Shown here: piece by piece, positions 50,359-60,923 of the stretch | How the letters are laid out: each line of letters opens with the position of its first letter | Position numbering within the stretch: the first letter of the stretch is position 1 | Origin: Talpa occidentalis | Lineage: Eukaryota > Chordata > Mammalia > Eulipotyphla > Talpidae | Length of the DNA stretch: 64,000 nt | Assembly: GCF_014898055.3 (NCBI RefSeq) | Contig: NW_023604295.1 | Span: 99,091,591 to 99,155,590, forward strand | Reading direction: 5' to 3' | Notes under the pieces: model-generated | Database searches by the model: none | Told to the model about the DNA's origin: nothing | What the model saw: the letters and a program-made list of their open reading frames with translations, nothing else | Made by a program: the position numbers and the translations under genes

Positions 50359-50451
50359 TTTACAGCAGTGTGAGAAGATCTGACAGATATACTCCTGGGT
50401 GTAGCGGGACCTGGTCAGCAGCGCCATGAGATGTGGTATTACTGTGGCATC
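50359..50451 (-). CDS. ARMC8: ARMC8 window exon 4 (residues ~146-176)
   Basis: This 93-nt, 31-codon phase-0 exon encodes [20 protein letters not shown] then [11 protein letters not shown]. The acceptor is CTCCAG and the donor GTAAGA. A Thr stands where I remember Ser in human (ALLSRSRY), a conservative change. A young SINE ends about 240 bp downstream in the intron. Confidence 0.96.
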
Positions 50452-52277
50452 CTGGAGATGAAGAGAAAGAGAGCACAGCACAGGGAACTTAGGTACTGTG
50501 AATACCTCTAACAGGTTATTTCCATGAGCAGGTACATATTCTAGCCTTTTATCTTATTGACAGTAAATCAAATCTCTTTAAGAAATACAGCAAAACAAAG
50601 CAACATAGCCATCAAATATCTTCCTATAAATAGTCTACAATAAAACAAAATCATTTGAAAATCATTTCAATAAGACTTGACAGAAATTTGTTCTGAAACA
50701 AAATGTGAGTTACTAATAAAATATATTGCAATAAATAGCTTAAGGGGGAATTATTACATAAAAATAAAACATTACAATTTTGATCTGACATGTTAAGGTA
50801 TAATCAATAGCTAGTAACAATCTCTCATAACTGTAGTTAGTTAATTTCAATCTGCACAAGACAATTTATAAGATAACAACCTCTTATTTATAGCTCACTC
50901 TCTGCCTATTCCTGACACTTAGCAACATACATGGTGTTAAAGAGAAAATAATCCACCCTGTTGCAGGACTCTCCCAGAATATCCTTTTTTATTCATTTTT
51001 TAATTTAAAAGGAATTAAAAGTTGAAAAGGGATTTAGTATGCACCACAGATGGAAAATAAGATTTAACTCAAGCTTTCTAGTCAATGCTGTCATGAATCT
51101 TAGAGCTTTGCCTCTGAAGTATGAATGTGGTTGGAGCAGAACCTAAGATTTTTATCTTAGGTTGACAACACTGGTACATAGATGATACTTTGACAGAAGA
51201 CAAGAGGGCAAATAAGGAAACTTAAAAGAATGCCACTGTTAGGATGAACAAGATTTGGAGTTTTCCTTAAAAAGAAAACAAGATATATAAAAGCTAAGTG
51301 GGAAAACAGAAGGCAACTGATTCTTTTCCTCTTGCTTATTAGGTAACTCTCTGTGTTATTCATAGCACTTTAAAGACCAAATGAAAAACTAAGAAACATC
51401 CCCGAAAAGTCAGGCACTAAATGCACAGAAAAAAGATGAGAATATCAAGCACATGTCTATTTTACAAGTGGGAGATGAGTTTAACAGTGGCTCTATTGGC
51501 AGAAGACATGAAAGCAGGTAGCAGCCAGCAGCCAAGATGGAACAGGCAGATAAAAAAAGTCTCTAACAGTCTCCTAAAACTACTTCCATCCCCTTCCTTT
51601 TCTCCATTGTCCTCTTATCTCTGTTTTCCTATTACAACAGCTCTTACCCCATTTCTGCAAATTGTGCTATAGAACATAGTTACATAAGTAGCCAAAGTCA
51701 TCCATCTGATAAACAGAATTTCAACCTAGACATTTTGCCTTCTCCCAAGTGGATTACTGTCTTCTAGTTGAGTTGCTATAACAGCTGGCTTCTATACAAT
51801 CCAACTTACAGATGTCAGTTAATTACACTGAAACACTACTCTCAGTCATTAGCCCATCTAACACTTTCGATGAATTTTTCCTTGTCCCCGAGGCATAAAA
51901 CTAAGATGTTTCATAATTTAGACATTTCTCATTGTGAAAGTCACTTAATGTCTCTGTCTCAATTTTTCTCACATAAAAAAGTTAAGCTGGTCTAAGCCAG
52001 AGTTTTCCAAATTATGAACCATGATCCATTAGTAGGTCATGAACTCAGTTTAGAGAAGAGGACAAAGGGTTAAAACAGCTGGCCAGGATCAATTTCTCCT
52101 CTTAAAGGGGTTCAGGAGAAACTTTTAGGGTAAAGAAGACAGGTGAGTGGCTTCATCTCTTGGTAACTATAACAGTAAAACTTTCAGGAAGACAGATTGA
52201 GATTTACTTAGAGAGTCCATCCCTAGGGCATGCTTTGAGGAAGATGCCCATGATATAGGACTGCTTACAGGAGACAA

Positions 52278-52456
52278 ATAGTTCTCAAAGACTGGTTGTC
52301 CATGGGACAGCAGCATCTGAGTTATCGGGAAACTTACTAGAAATGCAAATTCTCAGGAGCCTCTCCAGACTCAATTTTGGAGGTGGGTCAGTGATTTGTA
52401 TTTAACAAGCTCTCAAGGTAACTCTGGTTCATGCTCAATTTTGAGAACCACTGTAG
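52278..52456 (+). mobile_element. MER5A-like hAT fossil
   Basis: It opens AGTTCTCAAAGACTGG and closes TTTTGAGAACCACTGTAG, the inverted hAT ends. Between them are AGAAATGCAAATTCTCAGGA and a GGTGGGTCAGTGATTTGTAT block, the MER5A layout. Confidence 0.75.
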
Positions 52457-52892
52457 TAAACAATCTATGGATTTATGAGGTATGGATCCCTGAAACTAAG
52501 TTGCACAAATCCCTGAGGATAAAACTGAGATGTGTCATAATTCAGATTCTCTCTGCTATGTGAGATGATCCAAAACCTGTTTACCAACCTAATGTATCAT
52601 TATGGGCCAGAGTCAAATATAAATATAATGGAGTCACATGACATGTCTCTTCTCCTTGCTTGCTTTGCCTATGCCTCTTGATTGTTTATATTCTTGAAAT
52701 ATTTGTAAAACAAACTTCTGGATAAGATCTATGACTCACATATGTCCAATCTGACATTCTGATTCTTCATGTTAGCTTACAGAATGACAACTGGCATTTA
52801 AAAAATGAAAAAAAGGATAGAATAGAAACCAGGGGGCATGACAGTTATGGAATTATTTTGTGAAGAGATTGTTTTAGAATTCTGTCTCACTC

Positions 52893-52938
52893 ATACACAC
52901 ACACACACCACACACACACTCACTCACTCACTCACACA
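52893..52938. repeat. AC and ACTC microsatellite
   Basis: An ACACAC run broken once, then CACT units, then CACACATG. A simple-sequence tract with no gene nearby. Confidence 0.9.
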
Positions 52939-53914
52939 TGTGCATAGTGTGACAAAAGAAAATGTATTCCTTACTGTGAATTCTGGATAATAGTGTTTGA
53001 AAAATTTTGGCCTTTATAATTTTCATTAAGAAAGTCCTATGTAATCAACAGATAAAAAGATCCTCTAATATTCCCTGAAGTTTCTGACACCACTGAATCA
53101 CTCCAAAGATCTTTGGAGAATTTTTATTTCTTTTATATATATTCTCTGATTCTAACCTGAAAAGTAAGCCTCATGCAAGTTGGTTTTGGTTCACCTTTCC
53201 AGTTGAAACTAACACTGATGTCCTTCTTGCATCTGACTCTTTGCCCACTGACCTGCATTATTCGTTCTTAAATAGAATGGCCTCTTAACTCTCTACTTCT
53301 CTATATCTCATCTACTATTTAAAACTTAGGTCAAATTCTAATCTGCTCTCTAGACAAAGTCCTAATCCTCTCACACTGTACCCAGTGCATGTATATCATG
53401 CTCTAGTTTAATGGTCAAATTCTAACTTCTCTACAAAGCCTACCCTACAGAATTTTATCCTAGAATGAGCAGAATTTCCTATCACTCATTTAGCATTAAA
53501 CATACTTAATAGATTTTATTTGTATTTATTTTTGCATTTATCTTTTATATTTTAAAGAAATTTAAAAATTAATTTTACTTTCATTCTAATTTATCATTTC
53601 TTTATTGGTATGTATTAAGAGGTCAACAAGAGTCTTTTAAAGAAGTTTAAAAAAACAAAATAAGAAAGCAAAAGAAAAGAATTTTTCAAAAAGAAAATTT
53701 TAAAAAGCTTATAAATTTCTCAAGGTCTGAGACTACCTTTCCCATCTTTATAAAGTCTAGATCATTTGATATTTATAAATTAGAAAAAACTCAAATACTT
53801 CTTGAGACTTTTCCATAACGTAACACAGTTATGATGGACTTTGGGTGCTAAATAAGTCAGAAGTATGCTGCTACTGAAATATAACTGGTGATATTAAAAA
53901 TATCTAAAACTCAC

Positions 53915-54012
53915 TGTATATAGTAGCTCCTCTGGAGTGACGGGACTAGTAAAGATGGTGCGCAGACATCGGAGGCAAGCTTCAATGAACTTCAGGTCTG
54001 GGGACAGTAGTC
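53915..54012 (-). CDS. ARMC8: ARMC8 window exon 3 (residues ~113-145)
   Basis: This 98-nt exon completes Gly113 and encodes [20 protein letters not shown] followed by [12 protein letters not shown]. It ends at a codon boundary with a strong GTGAGT donor. The leucine-rich spacing is that of ARM-repeat helices. Confidence 0.97.
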
Positions 54013-54103
54013 CTATTAAGAGAAAAAAGATCCAGGACTCACCCTTCCAGCCTGTATTTAAACCACTGCAAACTAATTCTAGAAAAATGATGTCCCGACA
54101 TAC

Positions 54104-54246
54104 CTTGTAATAAGGCAGGGATAATATGGCAATCCAGTAGAGACTTGACATTGTTTTCAGTGCCCATAGCAAGACTTCCCAATACCACTGCACATTCGGT
54201 TTTCAGTTCTGTACTTGAAGTTTCTTGCTGAAGCAAGTATAGCAAT
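54104..54246 (-). CDS. ARMC8: ARMC8 window exon 2 (residues ~65-113)
   Basis: This 143-nt exon supplies the last base of Arg65, then [20 protein letters not shown] and on to IIPALLQ, plus the first base of Gly113. The acceptor reads TTTTTAG and the donor GTATGT. An apparent ATG just inside it belongs to the intron, not a start. The following intron is only 91 bp; reading through it meets a TGA after 21 codons. Confidence 0.97.
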
Positions 54247-55265
54247 CTAAAAAGAAGTAACTTGATAAATAGAAGAGACTAAAACCTTAAAACTAAAAGG
54301 CAACCAGTATATACCAGATACTAAAAATATAGTTGGCAAACTTATACAAAACTAGGGAATGGTGATTTGTTTCTATCAGTTGCTAATATAATAAAGGACT
54401 ATCTGGTTAAAAAAAAAAAAAAAAAAAAAAACCCTAAGATTTTCTTCAGTTTGAACAAAAGAACTACAATATAATCTCAGAGTTTACCAGAACTATAAAC
54501 CTGAAAGTTTTCAGAAGTAGTCTCCCCAGAAACCAGTACACACAATCTATGTTTTCAGATACCTCAGGACATGAAGACTCCCAATGCCAAGTGCTGTTGG
54601 ACCTTAAATTCAGATTAGAAATAGTCCCTGAATATTCAAAACTGTAGTTCAGAGAACACAGAGGTCTCATTTACAGGGTATATTCAGACCATGTGCAGCT
54701 CTTCAAGTAAGGGAGGCTCTCTTCTCTATTTCTCCCATTTGGGGAATCAGGAGATTTCTCCTATTTCCACTCCAGTCCAGTGTGCGAAACAACTACTCCC
54801 TAAACTCTAATCCCACCCATTTATGTCCATTTCACTTATGTTCTCAACTAGAAACTTCATGCTTCCTAAAGCATATTTATATACACTGAACACTAATCCC
54901 CTAAGAAATGTGAGAGCTTTATGGTTACCAAAGTATATATTTATAGGTGGTTTTGACCAAAACAATAAAGCCATTAATCCTATATCAAAAGAAAGAAGAG
55001 AAAAAAAAATAAAAAATTGAATGAAAAACTTATAGTAATTGCACATAAAATTTAGTTCTGAGTAGCAAAGGCAAAGGGGAAGTTATTCAATTGTCATTGC
55101 CTTCCAAAAGGAGGTCATCAGAAGAAACTGAACTTTCTGTATTAACTTAAAGAACAGCAAATTCTGAAAATTGGAAAATTAAAAGAAACACAAGATTACA
55201 ATCTAAACAGTCTTTCTTATTTTTAATCTCAAAAAAAAGGTTCAAGGGTCCTAGAAAGTTATTTA

Positions 55266-55413
55266 TTTATTTTTTTTAAATAATAAATTTTATTTTTATA
55301 TTCCCCATACAATTGCAACCCCCTTATTTTGACCCCAATCCCTCCCCTCCCGCCTCCTATCCCCCATAGAGAGTCTCTGGTTCATAGTTTTTTGTTGATT
55401 TTGATTTTCACTT
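55266..55413 (-). mobile_element. Very short 5'-truncated L1 tail
   Basis: A 148-bp minus-strand L1 3' end (ATTCCCCATACAATTGCAAC, then GACCCCAATCCCTCCC) of the same family as the copy at 63349. A perfect 15-bp TSD CTAGAAAGTTATTTA lies at 55251 and 55414. Confidence 0.88.
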
Positions 55414-55762
55414 CTAGAAAGTTATTTAATCACACAAAAACTGCCAGGCCTCTGAGGTGATAGGGAAGAAAGAATCAAGCTGGTGTATGTTGCCTTTTTA
55501 TCCAAAAGACCCTTTTATTACAGGGTCAGTGAGCTTCCTGAATTTACATTCAGTATCAGCACATTTGCTTCAAATTCCATTTTCTGGTACTTTAATTTCA
55601 TTTTAAGAGATGCTTCAAATATTTCAAAACACTTATTTAAAAAGTTAAGAGATTTTTTTCAAAAATATGACAACACAGAAAATGGGTCTTACTTGAATTT
55701 AGAATAAGAAATACAATAGAAACTTAGAATGAAAGGCAAAAAAGGTGATGATAAAAACATAC

Positions 55763-55834
55763 CTTGGAACAGCTCCTAAAACAATGAGGTTGGCTTTCTG
55801 TTTGTTGTTTCCAATTACAGCATTTTTCATGTCT
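55763..55834 (-). CDS. ARMC8: ARMC8 window exon 1 (residues ~42-65)
   Basis: This 72-nt exon encodes [20 protein letters not shown] and continues AVPR. It opens with the last base of the Ile41 codon and ends with the first two bases of Arg65. The acceptor follows a short pyrimidine stretch ending TTCAG, and the donor is GTATGT. It encodes the first ARM helices of the N-terminal half. The exon before it, with the DRLFDPDPQKVLQ segment in human, was not found between here and the right edge. Confidence 0.96.
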
Positions 55835-57041
55835 CTGAATTGAGGAGAAAGGGTATAAAGTATGTTGAGCCATCACAGAAAAATCAAAGATCAATTCACT
55901 CCACTTTACTATGCAACATCTTAGATTGTTAAGTACAGAACTTAGTGACCAAAGTCAAAACTGAAACTGACCCTTTTTCACCTGGAGTGTCAAAGAAAAG
56001 GGATAAAAACAGATGCTGGGTGAAGCTGGGGACTCTAAAACGGGAGGATAGTGTACTGGGGCAAGTGGGAGATACCCTAAGTACTGGCGAATGACTTTGA
56101 ATTCTCTCAAGCATTGAGCTGCATTTTTCAAAAAAGATCACCAATCCTTTGAATATATAGATATAGGCCAACCTCTCACAACTGAGGGAGAAAGGAGTAA
56201 AGCAACCAATCAAAAAACACCTCTGACCTTGTTTTAGAGACCGTGACTGTTTACTTTTTCCCCCTTTGAGTGGATTATTTCTTATAATCTGATTTTATCT
56301 CTCTATTGTCTTATTGGTCATACCTCTTCTTGGGTTTTGTTTTGTTGGTTTTTAGTGTTACAATTTCTACTATACATCTTTTAACTTATCACAGTACACC
56401 TTTCAAGGGATATTATCCCACTTTATGTGTATTTTTAAGAGCCTTGCAAGTATTTACTTCCATTTCCCCATCCATTCTTTGTGCTGCTACTGTCATACAC
56501 TTTATTTTAAAATTAGTTAGAAACAACACATTATTACTAATTTACTTAAGCAGTCAGTGATCTTTTAAGGAGATTAAAAAATAAGGAGAAAAATCTTTTA
56601 TACTACCAGTATTTTTGACTCTGGATACACTCAGATCTTTATTTCACCAGGAGTCAATTCTAATCCACAATAAAAGTATCTCTGTCAATGACCTATTGGT
56701 TTACAACGTGTAATTGGTCCCTAAGGACAGGTAGAGAAAAAAATAAATAGCTCAGAGTAAACCTAATACTACTGACAAAATGTTTAGTAAAAAATGTTAC
56801 CCTCATTGGTCAGTGGTGCTATCTTAATATAGAACACTATGATTCTACATGTCAGTGGTTCTCAAAGTGGGGAAGAGGACATTACATCACCTACGGACAT
56901 TTCAGAACTTTAAAGAAAGTGTCTGGAAATTTCTTGCCATAGTTATACAAAGAGACAGAAAGCATTCTGTTGCAGAGTTTTAAAGGAAACTGTGTTTTTT
57001 AGTGTTGAATCTGTATAGTAAATAAAAAGATTATGCTTTTT

Positions 57042-57330
57042 TTTAAATTTATTTATTTTTACGATTTATTTTTATTTATTTATACAAGCACTGGGTACAG
57101 TCAGAAGCACGGGAGGGTGAGAGAATTCACCAGAGCCAGAGCGGGGAGCAGAGCAGGCAGAAGGACCGAAGTACACTGCTGAGGGGAGCAGCGGGCGGCA
57201 GGAGAGGTCTGCGCGCCATGTGGGACCCTCCTCCAGTGGCTGGGGAGCAGCCGGGGATCGAACCGGCACTGCAGAGGCTGCGGGCAGCTTCGCAACCCAG
57301 TGCTCAACCGCTGCGCCACCGGGGAGGCCC
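57042..57330 (-). mobile_element. tRNA-derived SINE, younger type with subfamily insert
   Basis: A minus-strand copy carrying the reversed insert CCTCCAGTGGCTGGGGAG. TSD AGATTATGCTTTTT at 57028 and 57331. Confidence 0.93.
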
Positions 57331-57936
57331 AGATTATGCTTTTTATTAAAAGTTACTTCATTTTGGAAAGTCAGATCACCAGCACAGAGACACTCATGGT
57401 ATTTGGGTCACCAATACCATACTCCCACATTAGTCCACATTGCAGCTCTTGTGTCAGCACTACTTCATTAAGTTTTCTAATATAGTAACAGCTAAGCACT
57501 TAAATATTGAAACACTATACATTATCGTTTTATTTCTCCTTCATACTTTAAGGAGGGAAAGGAGTTATGAATGTGAGTAAATTATATTAAAAATTTATCT
57601 TCAGGATAGCAAAGGGGATGGGACAAAATATTTGTAAAGGTAGATCAGGTATGATAACATTCAGATCACTGTTTTAGAGCCTTAAAGGTCTTTGCTCTAG
57701 GGAAAAAATAAGGTTCTTAGCTCACTGATGATTTCTTTCACATCCCAAAACAAATACCTGTTGATTTCATCCAGAACTTTTGACTTCCCCTCCTTTTTTA
57801 ATAAAGCAGAGTTTTACAATATATAGGAACTGTTGCCAACCTTGAAAGTTACAATCCTATAGTAGGCAAACCAGAATCTTACAGAAAAAGAGTAGAAAAC
57901 TGAGGGGAAAATGTTACTTTAAGATATCAACAAATA

Positions 57937-57991
57937 GGGCCTCCCCAGTGGCGCAGCGGTTCCGTGCTTCTGACTGTACCCAGTGCTTGTA

Positions 57992-58038
<47 letters not shown>

Positions 58039-58052
58039 ATCTTAAAAAAAAA
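57937..58052 (+). mobile_element. Internally deleted SINE with perfect TSD
   Basis: Only the first 25 bases of the head (through GTGGCGCAGCGGTT) remain, fused directly to CCGTGCTTCTGACTGTACCC and the tail. The A-box is kept; the B-box and whole body are lost. A pure AAAT array of about 12 units and an exact 16-bp TSD AAGATATCAACAAATA (57921, 58053) mark it as recent. Confidence 0.95.
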
Positions 58053-60175
58053 AAGATATCAACAAATAAATGTTATAGTCAGCATATATTTCTAGCACCA
58101 ACCAAATTCACTTGCATTAAAAAATCCAGGAAATAATTATAATATCCTCTCCCTAGTTATCTTCTCTGACAATTGCATAAAAATATTGCTGTGACATAGT
58201 GATCTGCTGAAAATTGATATACCCCCCACAAATTTTCTGAATAGCATTTTCAAGTCTTGAGTCAAACACTGCATCTGCCTATACTTTTTCCATTAGCTTA
58301 GTGTCTGTTATTTTTCAAGGCCTTATCTCTTTGTAAACAATCACTCTGATCTTATGCATTTTTACAGGGGATAAGTAAAAACATTTTTTACTTTATAGAG
58401 ACCAAACTTAATAAAGCATATTGGAGTTTTTACAAAATTCTGATACATTGATTTTAAAATTATGTATTTAAAAAACTGACTTAGCACAGCATAGTTGGTG
58501 AGAGATTGTACATCTAAGCTCTAGCCTCCTTAGGGCTGCCAGCTATATTCTGAAGAGACTAGCTTTTCAATCATTAATTCACATACCCTAACCTAGCAGT
58601 TTTTAAAGTTCTTTCACCTTCTTTTAATGTCTTCTGCCTATAATAATGCAGCATATCCATTTGTCTAGTAGTTATCTACTGAGAGATAATTTTGTGCCAG
58701 GTGCCATTCTGGATACTCTGTTATATTTTGAAACTCCCACCTCCTAAAATTTTCCCAGGTTTCTCCCCGTTCTTCCTAATTTAAATAGGAACATACATAT
58801 TCCAAATATTTGAAACCATGCCAATGTTTTTACAGACAAAAGTAAACAAAACCCCTTCCAAAACTAATTTTTCAGTACTTTTAATAGTTTGCAAAGATGA
58901 CATGAAGGAGGCAGCTGGTAGTTACAGAGTAAATGCAGACTAAAAAGAACACAACGAAATGGATAAATGTCTAAAGAAAACAATTTTTACTCTGGCTCTA
59001 ATTAGTAAAATATATCCATGCTAGACAAGGAAGAAGAGATATTAAAACCCATCAAAAAAGTTCTAGTCAGCTGTTAATATAAAGGATCATTTCTATGAAT
59101 GAGTTAAGAATGAAATGTGATAATCATCACATATACTCATCTTTAGAAAATCTTGACAAACTTTATTCATCTTTGAGGTCTGAGCTTAGATGTCTATGTC
59201 ACTTTTCTTTAGGAAGCATACACTGACAACTCCTAGGTGTGGGTTAGGTGTCCCTCTTAGGGGCCCTTATCATAGGTCACTCATTACTTTGTTAGTATAG
59301 AAGTCTGTCTCCTCCTAAGAAGCAAGAAAGCCAGTCTGACCTGGAAATACCAGAGACATTACTAACAATGGATCACAAAATGTAACATATAGAAATTTAT
59401 ACGTTTGTAAAATGCAAACTCACAACTGTCATTCCAGATGGGACACAATAATTAAGCAAGATTTATATATCACTCTGAAGTATACAAAGCATTCCATATC
59501 TATTATTTTATTTAATATTCATCACAGCCTTGAGTAATATTAATTCCAAATTACAGGTAAGGAAGCTAAGACTCAGCTTTGGGGCTTTTCTTAGCACTTC
59601 ACATTAAAGGACAGCCAGCCTTATCCCATGTCTTTTATGCTAAGTATTTTTTCCATTACTTCCATCATATCAGGCATTCAGAACAAACTGATTGAAAGAC
59701 AAAAAGAATTCAGTAAATGTAATTCCTTTTTCTCCTGTTTCAATTTTACATTTTTATACAAAATAAAAGAATTTCTAACTTTTAGCCAAAGATATTCTTT
59801 TCCCCGTAAAGCAAAGTAATATAATCTCATCTTTACTAATTTTTAATTTGAAAGAGTAAGGAAATACTCTATTTATATATTACTAAAATTTCAACAGTTG
59901 GTTTTTGGGTTCAGCACTGTGTTAGGCTCCGGGGAAGATAAAAGCATTATATACAGATGCCTGATCTGAAGAGTTTGCAACCTTCTAAGAAGACAAAAAT
60001 AACACTAACAATACTCTGCTAGGACTTGATTGCTTATTGAGCTAAAGTAAGTAGATAAGTTGAACAGGTTTTGAGGTGACGGTAGGAGCTAAGATGAACC
60101 TTAGAAAGTGGCCAGGATTTGGATAAGTAGATGAAAAGGCAAAAGGAAAAGTCATTTGTAGAAGACCATATTGGT

Positions 60176-60404
60176 GGGGCCTCCCCTGGGGCGTAAGGGG
60201 TTAAGATGCAGCACTGTGAGGCTATCTGCAGCCACTGCAGCACCAGTTTGATCTCCTTGATTCCCGGCCAGGGAGGTGACCCACATGACACAGCAGACCT
60301 CTCCTGACTTGCCTGCTGCTCCCCTCAGCAGTGTATGTCAGTTAATCTGCCTGTTCTGTTCCCCACTCTGTCTCTGGTGACACCTCTCACGCCCCACACC
60401 TACA
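60176..60404 (+). mobile_element. Tail-less SINE with perfect TSD
   Basis: A plus-strand copy with the head GGGCCTCCCCTGGGGCGTAA and full body. It stops at CCCCACACCTACA with no AAAT/TCTTT tail. An exact 15-bp TSD AGAAGACCATATTGG lies at 60160 and 60405. Confidence 0.93.
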
Positions 60405-60923
60405 AGAAGACCATATTGGAAATGAATATACTTTTGGACAGTGCCAGAAACCTGAATGAAAAGAGAGTTCCTTTTAAGAAGGCATGGAACATAAAGAGAT
60501 AAACCAAAGGGGGATGGATTAAAAAGTAATCAAATTTTTGATCAGAAAAAGGACATGAAGGAAAGAGTGGCTGAGGAAAATAAGCTGAACGTGGAAAGAA
60601 TTGGAATGCAGATAATACTAAAGAGAGGCAACAAAATGACTGATGTCCTTCCTTTGTGGTCCCAAGATTCCCTTTCTTAATCATTATCATAATCTTCCTG
60701 AATCAAACTACAGTGAACTATCTCTTTAGTTATCTGACTCCTCATCAGACTTTGGATCCTCCATATTATTCATCCTTATATATTCCCATATTAGCACAAT
60801 GTCTAGCACCTGGCAGGCACTGAATGTTTGTTGACAGACTTAATCAATCTATCCAGGAATCTGGTTATGTGAAATTGATTGGGGTTGGAGCCCTAGGAAT
60901 CATTAATACAAAGGACATTTTGA

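Larger units (their letters stand above)
50452..55762. other. ARMC8 introns between exons 1 and 4
   Basis: These are introns 50452-53914, 54013-54103 (91 bp) and 54247-55762. The first holds a DNA-transposon-like fossil near 51995-52065, a MER5A-like element (52278-52456) and a CA-rich microsatellite (52893-52938). The third holds a poly-A tract near 54410 and the short L1 tail 55266-55413. Confidence 0.65.
5015..55834 (-). other. ARMC8: ARMC8 gene, internal part (16 coding exons)
   Basis: ARMC8 is an armadillo-repeat scaffold of the CTLH/GID E3 ubiquitin ligase, the counterpart of yeast Gid5. In the alpha form it helps hold the substrate receptor GID4; it has also been linked to alpha-catenin and HRS turnover (family knowledge). 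Sixteen exons on the minus strand each have an AG acceptor and a GT donor. Their phases join without error into 1603 nt, covering the last base of codon 41 to codon 575 of the human protein as I remember it. There is no stop, frameshift or missing exon, so the gene looks intact. Only two substitutions against my memory of human were noticed (S to T in exon 4, L to V in exon 5). The start codon and first exons lie beyond position 64000. The C-terminal exons, about 98 residues beginning TLCILANIADG, lie before position 1. No promoter or CpG island is inside the window. Confidence 0.97.
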
